Of a DNA stretch of 64,000 nt, positions 25,994 to 33,494 are shown in pieces. This DNA is from CAZVKN01 sp964627035 (GTDB lineage: Bacteria > Electryoneota > AABM5-125-24 > Hatepunaeales > Hatepunaeaceae). The notes below the pieces were generated by a model, which did not search any database, was not told the origin of the DNA, and saw nothing but the letters and a program-made list of their open reading frames with translations. Where the stretch lies: positions 1-64,000 of the forward strand of contig CAZVKN010000006.1 of NCBI GenBank assembly GCA_964627035.1, written 5' to 3'. Both the position numbers and the translations under genes were made by a program. Position 1 is the stretch's first letter, and each line of letters starts with the position of its first letter.

Positions 25994-26304
25994 TGGAATA
26001 GCTCACTTATATTATTCAAATATCGCACGGCTTCATCCATAGATGGAGGTGGAGGTAAATATTCAGGATAACGACCCTCAATGTGGAATAGATTAGTATC
26101 CGCTAACAGAGAACGCTGTTCGGAGGTCAACTCTAACTTTGCCAAATTAGCTAACTTTACTAAGTTATGAATCTTTGGTGGATGATCTTTACTCTCCCTA
26201 TACACAAACGCTTTGATTAGCTTCTCCAAAGCCAAATGTGCAAAGAATAGACCATGATGGATGCGCTTACTCTCAATAAGTTCCGTTGCCACTTCAAGAT
26301 CCAC
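25972..26304 (-). CDS. HEPN-domain protein with unclear start codon
   Basis: 110 residues from the GTG at 26304. The HEPN helix LFFAHLALEKLIKAFV and the following PPKIHNLVKLA are plain. The family normally has a tryptophan-containing first helix before this point. Here the same frame continues upstream without a stop as ...RHISHWRDGAVVDLEVA, which fits the missing helix, but no ATG, GTG or TTG occurs in it. A GGAG sits 7 bases before an ATT codon near 26350, so a rare ATT start is possible. The classical HEPN ribonuclease R-x4-H motif is not evident, so this may be a non-catalytic HEPN type. Confidence 0.75.
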   Translation of the reverse strand: MDLEVATELIESKRIHHGLFFAHLALEKLIKAFVYRESKDHPPKIHNLVKLANLAKLELTSEQRSLLADTNLFHIEGRYPEYLPPPPSMDEAVRYLNNISELFQCLKKRL

Positions 26305-26383
26305 AACCGCACCATCTCGCCAGTGAGATATGTGTCTGTTTATGTTAATTATAGAACTCCAATACGGATAGTTCCAGTTTACC

Positions 26384-26417
26384 CTCCCCCTTAATCCCCC
26401 CTACTTCGCGGGGGGGG
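26384..26417. repeat. C-run/G-run hairpin between fumC and HEPN gene
   Basis: CCCCCC (26396-26401) faces a run of eight G (26410-26417) across TACTTCGC, preceded by CTCCCCCTTAAT. This type of C-rich repeat is common in spacers of many bacteria. The run of G could be a sequencing weak point. Confidence 0.5.
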
Positions 26418-26432
26418 AAAAGAAGAAAGCAA

Positions 26433-27821
26433 TTACTTCGGTCCCACCATATTTTCCGGACGAACCTTCTCATCAAACTCTTCCTCGGTCAGCAGTCCCA
26501 ACGCAATAGCGGATTCTTTTAAGGTACTGTTTTCAGTATGAGCTTTCTTAGCAACCTTAGCTGCATTGTCATAACCGATATGAGGATTGAGTGCTGTAAC
26601 CAACATCAGACTTTCGTTGAGAAGCTTGTTGATCTGAGTACGGTTAGGTTCAATCCCGACGACGCAGTTATCTGTGAAACTGACGCATGAATCGCTGATC
26701 AGTCTGATTGACTGCAGCAGATTGTAAATCATGACCGGTTTGAAGACGTTGAGCTCATAATGTCCGGTTGCACCACCGATGTTAATTGCTACATCGTTAC
26801 CCATCACCTGTGCAGCGACCATAGTCATGGCTTCACTTTGTGTAGGATTGACTTTACCGGGCATTATTGACGATCCCGGTTCGTTAGCAGGCAAACTCAA
26901 CTCACCAATTCCACAACGAGGTCCCGATCCGAGCATCCGAATATCGTTAGCGATCTTCATCAGTCCCGCGGCAATAGTCTTAAGTACACCGGATGCTTCA
27001 ACGATTGCATCGTGAGCGGCTAACGCTTCAAACTTGTTCGGAGCAGTTACGAACGGTAATTCGGTAATAGATGCAATCGCATCAGCCGATTTGGCCGCAA
27101 AATCCCTGTGAGTGTTGAGTCCCGTTCCAACCGCCGTCCCACCGAGTGCCAATTCATACAGACGTGGCAACACCGCATCAATGCGCGCCAGCGCGTTGGT
27201 CATTTGATGAGCGTAACCACTGAACTCCTGTCCCAATGTCAACGGAACCGCATCCATCAGATGAGTGCGTCCGATCTTGATAATGTTGGAAAACTCTTCA
27301 CTCTTTGCTTGTAGTGCATTCCGTAGCTTGGTAACTGACGGGATCAGATGATGTACGAACCGTTCCGCTGTAGATATGTGCATTGCCGTCGGGAAAGTGT
27401 CGTTGGAGGATTGCGCTTTGTTGACGTCATCATTGGGATGAACCGGGTCTTTTGAACCGAGCACTCCACCCGCAATCTCAATCGCACGGTTGGCGATGAC
27501 CTCGTTACTGTTCATATTGGTCTGTGTGCCTGACCCGGTTTGCCACACAACCAACGGGAAATGGTCATCCAACTTACCGTCAATGACCTCATCTGCCGCT
27601 TGGACGATCAGATCAGATTTTTCTTTCGGTAGCGTTCCCAATTCAGCATTGGTCAACGCTGCCGCTTTCTTGAGGACACCGAGCGCACGAATCAATTCGC
27701 GTGGCATCCGCTCAGTACCGATTTTGAAGTTCATCAAGCTCCGCGCTGTCTGCGCACCGTAATAACGATCCGACGGAACCTGCATTTCACCCATGGTGTC
27801 TTTTTCTATACGATGGTTCAC
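26433..27821 (-). CDS. fumC: Class II fumarate hydratase
   Basis: 462 residues with GSGTQTNMNSNEVIANRA, the substrate-binding VHPNDDVNKAQSSNDTFPTA, GRTHLMDAVPLTLGQEFSGY, and the superfamily signature GSSIMPGKVNPTQSEA carrying the catalytic Ser. It interconverts fumarate and malate without an Fe-S cluster, so it stays active under oxygen. Aspartase is excluded by the TGSGTQTNMN block typical of fumarase. It completes the TCA theme of this region but is separated from sucA by one HEPN/MNT pair and followed on the other side by a second, different one. Confidence 0.95.
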   Translation of the reverse strand: MNHRIEKDTMGEMQVPSDRYYGAQTARSLMNFKIGTERMPRELIRALGVLKKAAALTNAELGTLPKEKSDLIVQAADEVIDGKLDDHFPLVVWQTGSGTQTNMNSNEVIANRAIEIAGGVLGSKDPVHPNDDVNKAQSSNDTFPTAMHISTAERFVHHLIPSVTKLRNALQAKSEEFSNIIKIGRTHLMDAVPLTLGQEFSGYAHQMTNALARIDAVLPRLYELALGGTAVGTGLNTHRDFAAKSADAIASITELPFVTAPNKFEALAAHDAIVEASGVLKTIAAGLMKIANDIRMLGSGPRCGIGELSLPANEPGSSIMPGKVNPTQSEAMTMVAAQVMGNDVAINIGGATGHYELNVFKPVMIYNLLQSIRLISDSCVSFTDNCVVGIEPNRTQINKLLNESLMLVTALNPHIGYDNAAKVAKKAHTENSTLKESAIALGLLTEEEFDEKVRPENMVGPK

Positions 27822-27891
27822 TGTTTCTCCGATTGTAATACTTGGTTTTTACTCCAGATTGGAGTCTTTTCAATATGATTTGATTTTAACT

Positions 27892-28308
27892 CTAAAGTTT
27901 GTAATGATTAACAACCACAGAGTAGAAGTCCTCTAAATCTTTCAGATTAGTTGTTAGAATCGATTGTAGAATTGATATATCAATGGCTTGATAGTCGTGT
28001 ACAGCAATATTACGAAAACCTACCATTCCAGAAAGTTTGTACCTTAGCTTATCGTTCATGATGCCCTTGTCAGTAAGAATGTTGAAGTGATGCCTGAATG
28101 TTTCAGGTACACCCCATCCTTCCATCGCAATTACATGGGATGCAATATCCACAACCGCTTGTATCGCTCGTTGTAAATTGAGTACAAATATATCCTGTAC
28201 ATCAAAATTATTCAGCTTTTCCGGATCAAGGTCAGTTACATCCCGGATGCGTTGCAGACATCGTTGAACTACTGTTACCTTTGCTAAAATGACATCTTTA
28301 TCAATCAA
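27892..28308 (-). CDS. hepT: HepT-like ribonuclease toxin (HEPN, DUF86 type)
   Basis: 138 residues of the DUF86/HepT group. The catalytic motif is present as RNIAVHDY (R-x4-H-x-Y) in the C-terminal half, preceded by LNLQRAIQAVVDIASHVIA, the dimer helix. Family members cleave RNA, in studied cases tRNA ends, and are silenced by oligo-AMPylation of the Tyr by the cognate MntA. It overlaps the upstream mntA-like gene by 8 bases. Activity in this organism is inferred from the intact motif only. Confidence 0.88.
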   Translation of the reverse strand: MIDKDVILAKVTVVQRCLQRIRDVTDLDPEKLNNFDVQDIFVLNLQRAIQAVVDIASHVIAMEGWGVPETFRHHFNILTDKGIMNDKLRYKLSGMVGFRNIAVHDYQAIDISILQSILTTNLKDLEDFYSVVVNHYKL

Positions 28309-28717
28309 ATATCCTTCCTCTCAATATATTAGCTTCAATCGGACGACGAACAATTTTCAGATCATTATACGCAGTAGTCAGCCACATAAAATAGTCACTC
28401 CATTTGCGTTTATCCCGAATGAGCAGAGCTTTACCATACTTGAACACTTGCATCGCGAGTATCGGTGAAACGTCGTTCAACGGTATTAGATCCACCGGAC
28501 GTTTGGCAATGTCGCTCAAATCCTCACGAAGTTCAACTATCGCAAAACCATCCGGTTTCTTCTCAAAGTGAACGGCTATGTCAACATCGCTGTTCTTATG
28601 AAGAGTATCGCGTGCAGCTGATCCGAATAGATAGATAAAATGAACGGGATACTTGTCTTCAATCTTTTGCACTAACTTAGGATACTTCAAAATACTATGA
28701 GTATCTGCACGAGTCAT
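28301..28717 (-). CDS. mntA: MntA-like nucleotidyltransferase antitoxin
   Basis: 138 residues; LFGSAARDTLHKNSDVDIAVHF is the GS-x10-DxD nucleotidyltransferase site, with the basic residues expected around it. It is longer than the MNT protein at 25670 and carries a C-terminal helical extension typical of MntA. The ATG overlaps the stop of elbB (ATGA), so the toxin-antitoxin pair is translationally coupled to a housekeeping-like gene. Predicted to AMPylate and neutralise the HepT protein encoded next. Confidence 0.88.
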   Translation of the reverse strand: MTRADTHSILKYPKLVQKIEDKYPVHFIYLFGSAARDTLHKNSDVDIAVHFEKKPDGFAIVELREDLSDIAKRPVDLIPLNDVSPILAMQVFKYGKALLIRDKRKWSDYFMWLTTAYNDLKIVRRPIEANILRGRIFD

Positions 28718-29379
28718 CCCAACATCTTCACTAACTCATCAATCGTGTTCTCAATGCCGTCAGCGACTTCGGATATACTCTGACCGAGCATATAAGCCGG
28801 GCTGGTGATGACCTTATTTGCTTCGTCAATTGTAACACCACGGACATCTTGATCCTCGTGAGTCCCACCCATACTTTCCAAAGCTGATGCGGTATCTTGA
28901 TCAGTTCCGATGGTAACAGTCGGATTGATTCCTCCGTCAGTCAACGATTTTATCGCTACGGCAGGAGCTATGCAAACCGCTACGATAGGCTTACCCGCTT
29001 TGTGCATCGCTTGGATCAATTCGGAAACTTCAGGGACAATATCGCAATCTGCACCTTTCACGGCAAAATCGCACAAGTTCTTTGCGGCGCCAAATCCACC
29101 CGGTAAGACAATTGCATCGAGATCATCGGTTGAGATACTCTTGATGTCAACTACGTTTCCTCTTGCAATCCGCGCTGATTCAACAAGTACATTGCGAGTT
29201 TCCCCTTCAACAGGTTCACCTGTTAAATGATTGATGACATGCATTTGATCAATATCTGGAGCCATCATGACTATCTCTGCTCCCGCACGATCTAACGCTA
29301 CCAGTGTAAAGACAGATTCATGAATTTCACTGCCGTCATACACTCCGCAACCCGATAATATTACTCCAATTTTTGGCAT
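28714..29379 (-). CDS. elbB: ElbB-type DJ-1/PfpI-superfamily glyoxalase
   Basis: 221 residues: IGVILSGCGVYDGSEIHESV at the N-terminus, a DAIVLPGGFGAAKNLCDFA block, and the nucleophile elbow AVCIAPAV with the conserved Cys, followed by GTHEDQDVRGVTID. These positions match ElbB (formerly linked to isoprenoid synthesis, with weak glyoxalase activity in vitro). The physiological role is uncertain for the family. First gene of a run with the MntA/HepT pair. Confidence 0.93.
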   Translation of the reverse strand: MPKIGVILSGCGVYDGSEIHESVFTLVALDRAGAEIVMMAPDIDQMHVINHLTGEPVEGETRNVLVESARIARGNVVDIKSISTDDLDAIVLPGGFGAAKNLCDFAVKGADCDIVPEVSELIQAMHKAGKPIVAVCIAPAVAIKSLTDGGINPTVTIGTDQDTASALESMGGTHEDQDVRGVTIDEANKVITSPAYMLGQSISEVADGIENTIDELVKMLG

Positions 29380-29528
29380 GGTAACTCCGTTAATTGTTGG
29401 TATGTGACTTAATTTGAGTCTGTCCTAATGATGTGCATGGATTATAGTAATGTAGGTTTAACAGTCATCTCCTCCTGTTTTAATATAGCTACACTTAGTT
29501 CACATTGTCAAGAACCCCATAAACGATA

Positions 29529-29554
29529 AAAGGCGACTCGTATGAGCCGCCTTT
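29529..29554 (-). terminator. Intrinsic terminator downstream of the ureohydrolase-like gene
   Basis: AAAGGCG and CGCCTTT form the base of a hairpin with an inner CTC/GAG pair block. Read on the minus strand the stem is followed by TTTTATCG. It lies in the 333-base gap 29380-29712; the part 29380-29528 shows nothing clear and 29579-29689 holds a palindromic repeat. Confidence 0.65.
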
Positions 29555-29578
29555 CGATAATAACAGATAAAACTAATA

Positions 29579-29689
29579 GAGAGTATCAACTTTGTAGTGA
29601 TATGTGTGATTTTGTCATTCTGAACGAAGTGAAGAATCTCTCCCACCATACGGTAGACAAGAGAGATTCTTCACTTCGTTCAGAATGAC
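29579..29689. repeat. Long hairpin repeat (TCATTCTGAACGAAG type) inside the GAGAGTATCAAC frame
   Basis: A perfect 29-bp inverted repeat, 29614-29642 and 29661-29689 (arms starting GTCATTCTGAACGAAG), around an 18-base loop. To its left is GAGAGTATCAACTTTGTAGT (from 29579), the left arm of the same outer frame that encloses unrelated palindromes at 21151 and 37149; the right arm of the frame is barely recognisable here. A second copy is at 62717-62824. Confidence 0.85.
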
Positions 29690-29712
29690 TGGTGTTCCAT
29701 CACTATTTTCAA

Positions 29713-30543
29713 TTAATCAAACAGACTCAGTAAAAGTTCTCTGACAACGGAAGCTGCCACAATAGAAGAGATACCCGTTGGGTCGTGTTCCGGGGATAGT
29801 TCAACTACGTCGAATCCGACGATGTTATACCTGCACAAAACGCGCACCAATTGGATGAATTCACGATAGGTCAGCCCTAACGGCACAGGATTGTTGACTC
29901 CCGGTACGAGCGACGGATCGAAAACATCCATGCTCAATGTAATATAAAGCGGTGCATCCCCGGGCAGAGATTCCAGCACGCCTTCGATATTGCGGTCGTG
30001 ATCAACGATATTCGGAGGCAGACTGGCAGACTCCATTTCATTCTGAGTACCTGAACGAATTCCGAGACGATAAGTCCGCTCAGCAAGGACTAATTCCGCA
30101 ATACGCCTTGTCACTGTTGAACTGTGAAGCTGCTCGTCATTGAATTCATTACGAAAATTTGCGTGCGCACCCAGGTATAGAATGTGGAGATCTGGAAATT
30201 TGCTTTTGAGTGCCTTAACACTGCCAAGTGTTACTAAATGTTCTCCCCCAAGCAAGATCGGGAACATCTCTTTGGAAAGGATCAGCTCCGTTCTATTGGC
30301 AATTTTCTCAACTGCCATCGAAGCTGATTCATCGGAAAAATCTACATCGCCTAAATCCATGTAGTCAATTGCGAGCAGATCCCGGTGCAGAAACGGGCTG
30401 TAGCTTTCCAGACTATCTGATCCGGCTCTAATAGCGTGAGGACCGAACCTGCTTCCGTTTCTGAAATTGCCGGGCATTTCGTATGGAACACCCAGTATCG
30501 CTGCTTCTACTGAATCTTCGACCGAAGATCCTAAATACCCCAT
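29713..30543 (-). CDS. Ureohydrolase-fold (agmatinase-like) protein with degenerate metal site
   Basis: 276 residues with overall agmatinase architecture: NFRNGSRFGPHAIR near the start, LLGGEHLVT, the metal-site strand, SMDVFDPSLVPG, and FDVVELSPEHDPTGISS at the end. The dinuclear manganese site is largely lost. GGEH keeps its His, but the normal DAHxD reads GAHAN (two Asp lost) and the normal SxDxDxxDP reads TLSMDVFDP, where the first Asp is Ser. Three of four Asp ligands are therefore replaced while the fold-defining residues around them are kept. It may be a non-catalytic or single-metal relative rather than an active agmatinase. The gene is divergent from the TonB-receptor gene and has a terminator. 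Confidence 0.82.
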   Translation of the reverse strand: MGYLGSSVEDSVEAAILGVPYEMPGNFRNGSRFGPHAIRAGSDSLESYSPFLHRDLLAIDYMDLGDVDFSDESASMAVEKIANRTELILSKEMFPILLGGEHLVTLGSVKALKSKFPDLHILYLGAHANFRNEFNDEQLHSSTVTRRIAELVLAERTYRLGIRSGTQNEMESASLPPNIVDHDRNIEGVLESLPGDAPLYITLSMDVFDPSLVPGVNNPVPLGLTYREFIQLVRVLCRYNIVGFDVVELSPEHDPTGISSIVAASVVRELLLSLFD

Positions 30544-30935
30544 TGTTCCCCTTAAAGCGGTGTTATGTTGTGAAATTGAATTGTGAAACTACGACTTATT
30601 ACTACAAATCAAAGAAGTCATACATAATATGGCGTTTTCCCCGTATGGTAGATGTGTCAGAACTCACATTATCGCAATAAATTCTAAAAAAACCGCAGAA
30701 ATAATGGATGTCCTAAAATTGTGATCTCAGTAATTTGCCGATAATAATCTCTTTCGCTACACACAACAACCCTAATTAATATAAGTATCCATTGTCACAT
30801 AGTCAAGGGTAACTTTGTGAAATAATTTCGCAAAATATTCTGATAATTGCCTGAAAGGTTGACTTCTGCAGAGAACAGAATTAGAATGAAGCTTCAAATT
30901 TTAAGGCAATTTTTTGCTATGCGGTTGAATTAATA
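30544..30935. promoter_or_regulatory. Divergent intergenic region with a leader hairpin before the TonB-dependent receptor
   Basis: This 392-base AT-rich stretch separates two divergent genes. The clear structure is at 30845-30915: AATTGCCT pairs with AAGGCAATT, an inner TTGACTTC pairs with GAAGCTTCAA around a two-base bulge, and a run of T follows directly (30910-30915). That looks like a terminator or attenuator placed 20 bases before the receptor start codon. I see no cobalamin, TPP or other known riboswitch consensus. The rest of the gap shows no supportable site. Confidence 0.4.
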
Positions 30936-33227
30936 ATGGGTTCATTAAGAAAAATTTTATTGGTTACTCTGTTACTGTTATCGGTTACCCGGTCAGGATT
31001 CTCTCTTCCTGTCCGTGGGTTCGTGGTTGACATAAGCAGCGGAGAACCGTTGCCGGTGGCAGCAGTGCTTGTGGAAGGGACAGAGCTTGGATCATCAACC
31101 AACCTGGACGGTTACTTTGTCATTGACGTTCCGGAACCGGGATCATATACTCTAAACGTCAGCTACCTCAGCTACCGATCTCTTCAATTTGAGGTGGAGG
31201 TCAACTATGACATGATGGATGTTCTCACTATCGAACTGCAACCATCATCGGTCGTACTTGAAGAAGCTGTAGTAGTCATTGAGCAGGATGATCTTACGAA
31301 ACAGCGCCAAAGTCCGCAGGTTTCCACTGTACCGGTAGATGCCAAGATAATCCGGGTGATGCCTTCGCTCGGCGCGGAAATGGATGTACTGCGAGCACTA
31401 CAGAACATTCCGGGAGTAAAAGCATCATCAGACCTTAATAGTGCTCTTCATGTTCGGGGTGGAAGCCCGGATCAGACGTTGATACTGATGGATCATACAA
31501 CTGTGTATAATCCCTCACACCTGTTTGGGCTGTTCAGCACGTTCAATGCCGATGCGGTAAAACGGATTGATCTGATTAAGGGCGGTTTCCCTGCATACTA
31601 TGGAGGGCGAAACGGATCTGTTCTGGAAGTTATCACCGATGAAGGTAATCGCAAGAATATGGAAAGATTAGTGTCTATTGGGATAATATCCGCCAGAGCA
31701 TCGTTAGAGGGACCCTTACCCCAAGATAGAGGTTCGTATGCGATTTCATTCAGACGCACATATATGGATCCGATCCTTGAAGCGATGCGCAATTCTTTTG
31801 ATATGGACCTGCCAAGCTATTATTTCTATGATGCGAATGCTAAAGGCAATCACGACAATGCAAACATTAAGATGCTGTTGACCGAAAAATCAACCTTGAC
31901 GCTTGCCGGATATTTCGGCAATGATCAGATGATCTTTGACTTCGGCGCCAGTGACAATCGGTTGCGGGCATTCATGGAGTGGGGGAATCGGACATTTACA
32001 TCACGATATAGATATGTTATGGGTGAGAATATGTTCTTGTCGGTCAGTGGGACATATAGCCGTTACAGCTCCGAATGGGGATTTGAAAACAAGGAGGTTG
32101 TGTTTGAAAAAGCGGATGACAAGTTCATTGATTACGCGCTCAAAGCTGATATTGAGTTTCTCGGATCAAGAGACCATCATGTTAAAGTTGGCGCTGTCGG
32201 CAGCAGATGGGATTTTGTGTTTAAGGACGGAAATAGCGATCTGCAATGGATAGATGTGGATACAACTGCATACACCTATGCAATATATGCTCAGGACAAC
32301 TGGCGCATAAGCTCAATGTTTGAGCTACAACCGGGGTTGCGTGCTTACTATCATAACTCGGGGGATCATTATCAGCTTGATCCTCGGTTGGCAATGGTAT
32401 ATCGGCACGATGTGGATATGAGATTCAAACTTGCACTTGGACGTTATTCGCAATTTGTCAATGTGATCTCATTCGGTGATGCGTTCAACAATTTTGACGT
32501 GTGGATTCCGGTGGATGGTTCTATGCATCCGAGTTATTCGCATCAAGCTGTTATCGGATGGGAGTGGGACAGGTCTGACGGTTACGAAGTTACCACTGAA
32601 GCCTATTACACCGATATGAACAACATCACCACTTGGGATCCACTGTCCGATAGAACTACCGGACAAGCGAGTGATGCGTTTGTGGTTGGCGATGGTTACG
32701 CTTACGGTTTTGAGTGGATGATCCGTCGTAACAAAGGGCGTTTGACCGGATGGCTCGGCTATTCGCTGTCGTGGACTAAGCGTCATTTCCCCGGTTCATC
32801 GGTAAATAGCGGTAATTGGTTTTATCCAAAATGGGACAGGCGGCATGATTTTATCGCTGTCGCCAATTACAAATTGAGCAAGAGTTGGGATGTGTCTGCT
32901 TCGTGGCGATACAATACCGGTCAAGGTTTTACGCAAGCGTTGGGGACTTATACGGTACATATCGGTGAAGGATATAATGACTATGTTAGTGATGGTGGCA
33001 TATCAACTCTGCCTGGTTCCAAGAACAACTATCGGTTCCCGGAAGATCATAAGTTAGATATAACTTTAGCCTACAATCATTCATTTATGGGAAAAGAGAG
33101 CCTGCCTGCTAAATTGACGATCAGCATCTTCAATGCGTATAATCGCCGTCCATACTGGCAGCGAAACTTCAATGACGGACAATACGTGAGGAAGCAGGTA
33201 AATACTACACTGAAATCAACGATCTGA
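30936..33227 (+). CDS. TonB-dependent receptor, reading frame broken just before the last strand
   Basis: 763 residues as read. Signal peptide, then a carboxypeptidase-regulatory-like domain (RGFVVDISSGEPLPVAAVLVEG..., residues ~25-105), the plug (VRGGSPDQTLILMDHTTVYNPSHLFG, LIKGGFPAYYGGRNGSVLEV, ~120-240) and a 22-strand-type barrel. It imports a siderophore, cobamide, glycan or similar across the outer membrane with TonB energy. The protein as read ends ...VRKQVNTTLKSTI, which is not a barrel end. In the -1 frame the DNA continues to a proper C-terminus (see 33188-33274), so a one-base indel near 33186-33190 is very likely. The DUF4249-type lipoprotein follows. Confidence 0.88.
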   Translation: MGSLRKILLVTLLLLSVTRSGFSLPVRGFVVDISSGEPLPVAAVLVEGTELGSSTNLDGYFVIDVPEPGSYTLNVSYLSYRSLQFEVEVNYDMMDVLTIELQPSSVVLEEAVVVIEQDDLTKQRQSPQVSTVPVDAKIIRVMPSLGAEMDVLRALQNIPGVKASSDLNSALHVRGGSPDQTLILMDHTTVYNPSHLFGLFSTFNADAVKRIDLIKGGFPAYYGGRNGSVLEVITDEGNRKNMERLVSIGIISARASLEGPLPQDRGSYAISFRRTYMDPILEAMRNSFDMDLPSYYFYDANAKGNHDNANIKMLLTEKSTLTLAGYFGNDQMIFDFGASDNRLRAFMEWGNRTFTSRYRYVMGENMFLSVSGTYSRYSSEWGFENKEVVFEKADDKFIDYALKADIEFLGSRDHHVKVGAVGSRWDFVFKDGNSDLQWIDVDTTAYTYAIYAQDNWRISSMFELQPGLRAYYHNSGDHYQLDPRLAMVYRHDVDMRFKLALGRYSQFVNVISFGDAFNNFDVWIPVDGSMHPSYSHQAVIGWEWDRSDGYEVTTEAYYTDMNNITTWDPLSDRTTGQASDAFVVGDGYAYGFEWMIRRNKGRLTGWLGYSLSWTKRHFPGSSVNSGNWFYPKWDRRHDFIAVANYKLSKSWDVSASWRYNTGQGFTQALGTYTVHIGEGYNDYVSDGGISTLPGSKNNYRFPEDHKLDITLAYNHSFMGKESLPAKLTISIFNAYNRRPYWQRNFNDGQYVRKQVNTTLKSTI

Positions 33228-33274
33228 AACTGTTGCCTATTTTACCGTTAGTCGGATATGAGGTGAGGTTCTAA
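33188..33274 (+). other. Displaced C-terminal strand of the TonB-dependent receptor (frameshift)
   Basis: Read from 33188 the sequence gives EEAGKYYTEINDLKLLPILP followed by LVGYEVRF and a TAA at 33272-33274. LLPILPxxGYEVRF is the standard last strand of this receptor group, with the terminal Phe needed for barrel insertion. It connects to the main frame if one base is added near 33187. Either the gene is inactivated, strains differ here, or the base was lost in assembly. Confidence 0.85.
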
Positions 33275-33284
33275 CTAACAATCT

Positions 33285-33482
33285 TTGTTATTCAGGACTT
33301 GATCCAGAATCTAAATTTCTATATTCGTATGATGTTCAGAGTACACGCTTCAGGGTGGGAAACAGCCTAAAGGCTGGACTCTAAACAACAGCCTCATTGC
33401 GTTTGGGATTGCGGTTAATTATCTATTGATTGCAAATTTGTATCGTAAGATACTGGATTCCGTATCAAGTACGGAATGACAA
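33285..33482. repeat. Composite imperfect inverted repeat between receptor and lipoprotein genes
   Basis: The left part TTGTTATTCAGGACTTGATC (from about 33285) is roughly the reverse complement of GATACTGGATTCCGTATCAAGTACGGAATGAC-type sequence at about 33450-33482. The right arm itself forms the hairpin TTCCGTATCAAGTACGGAA, and the interior contains CAGCCTAAAGGCTG (33363-33376). It fills most of the 220-base gap. Confidence 0.5.
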
Positions 33483-33494
33483 CAACTACAACTA

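Noticed and set aside
30544..30935. Cobalamin riboswitch before the TonB-dependent receptor
   Set aside because: No B12-box-like GCCACTG or the expected helices; only a terminator-like hairpin was found.
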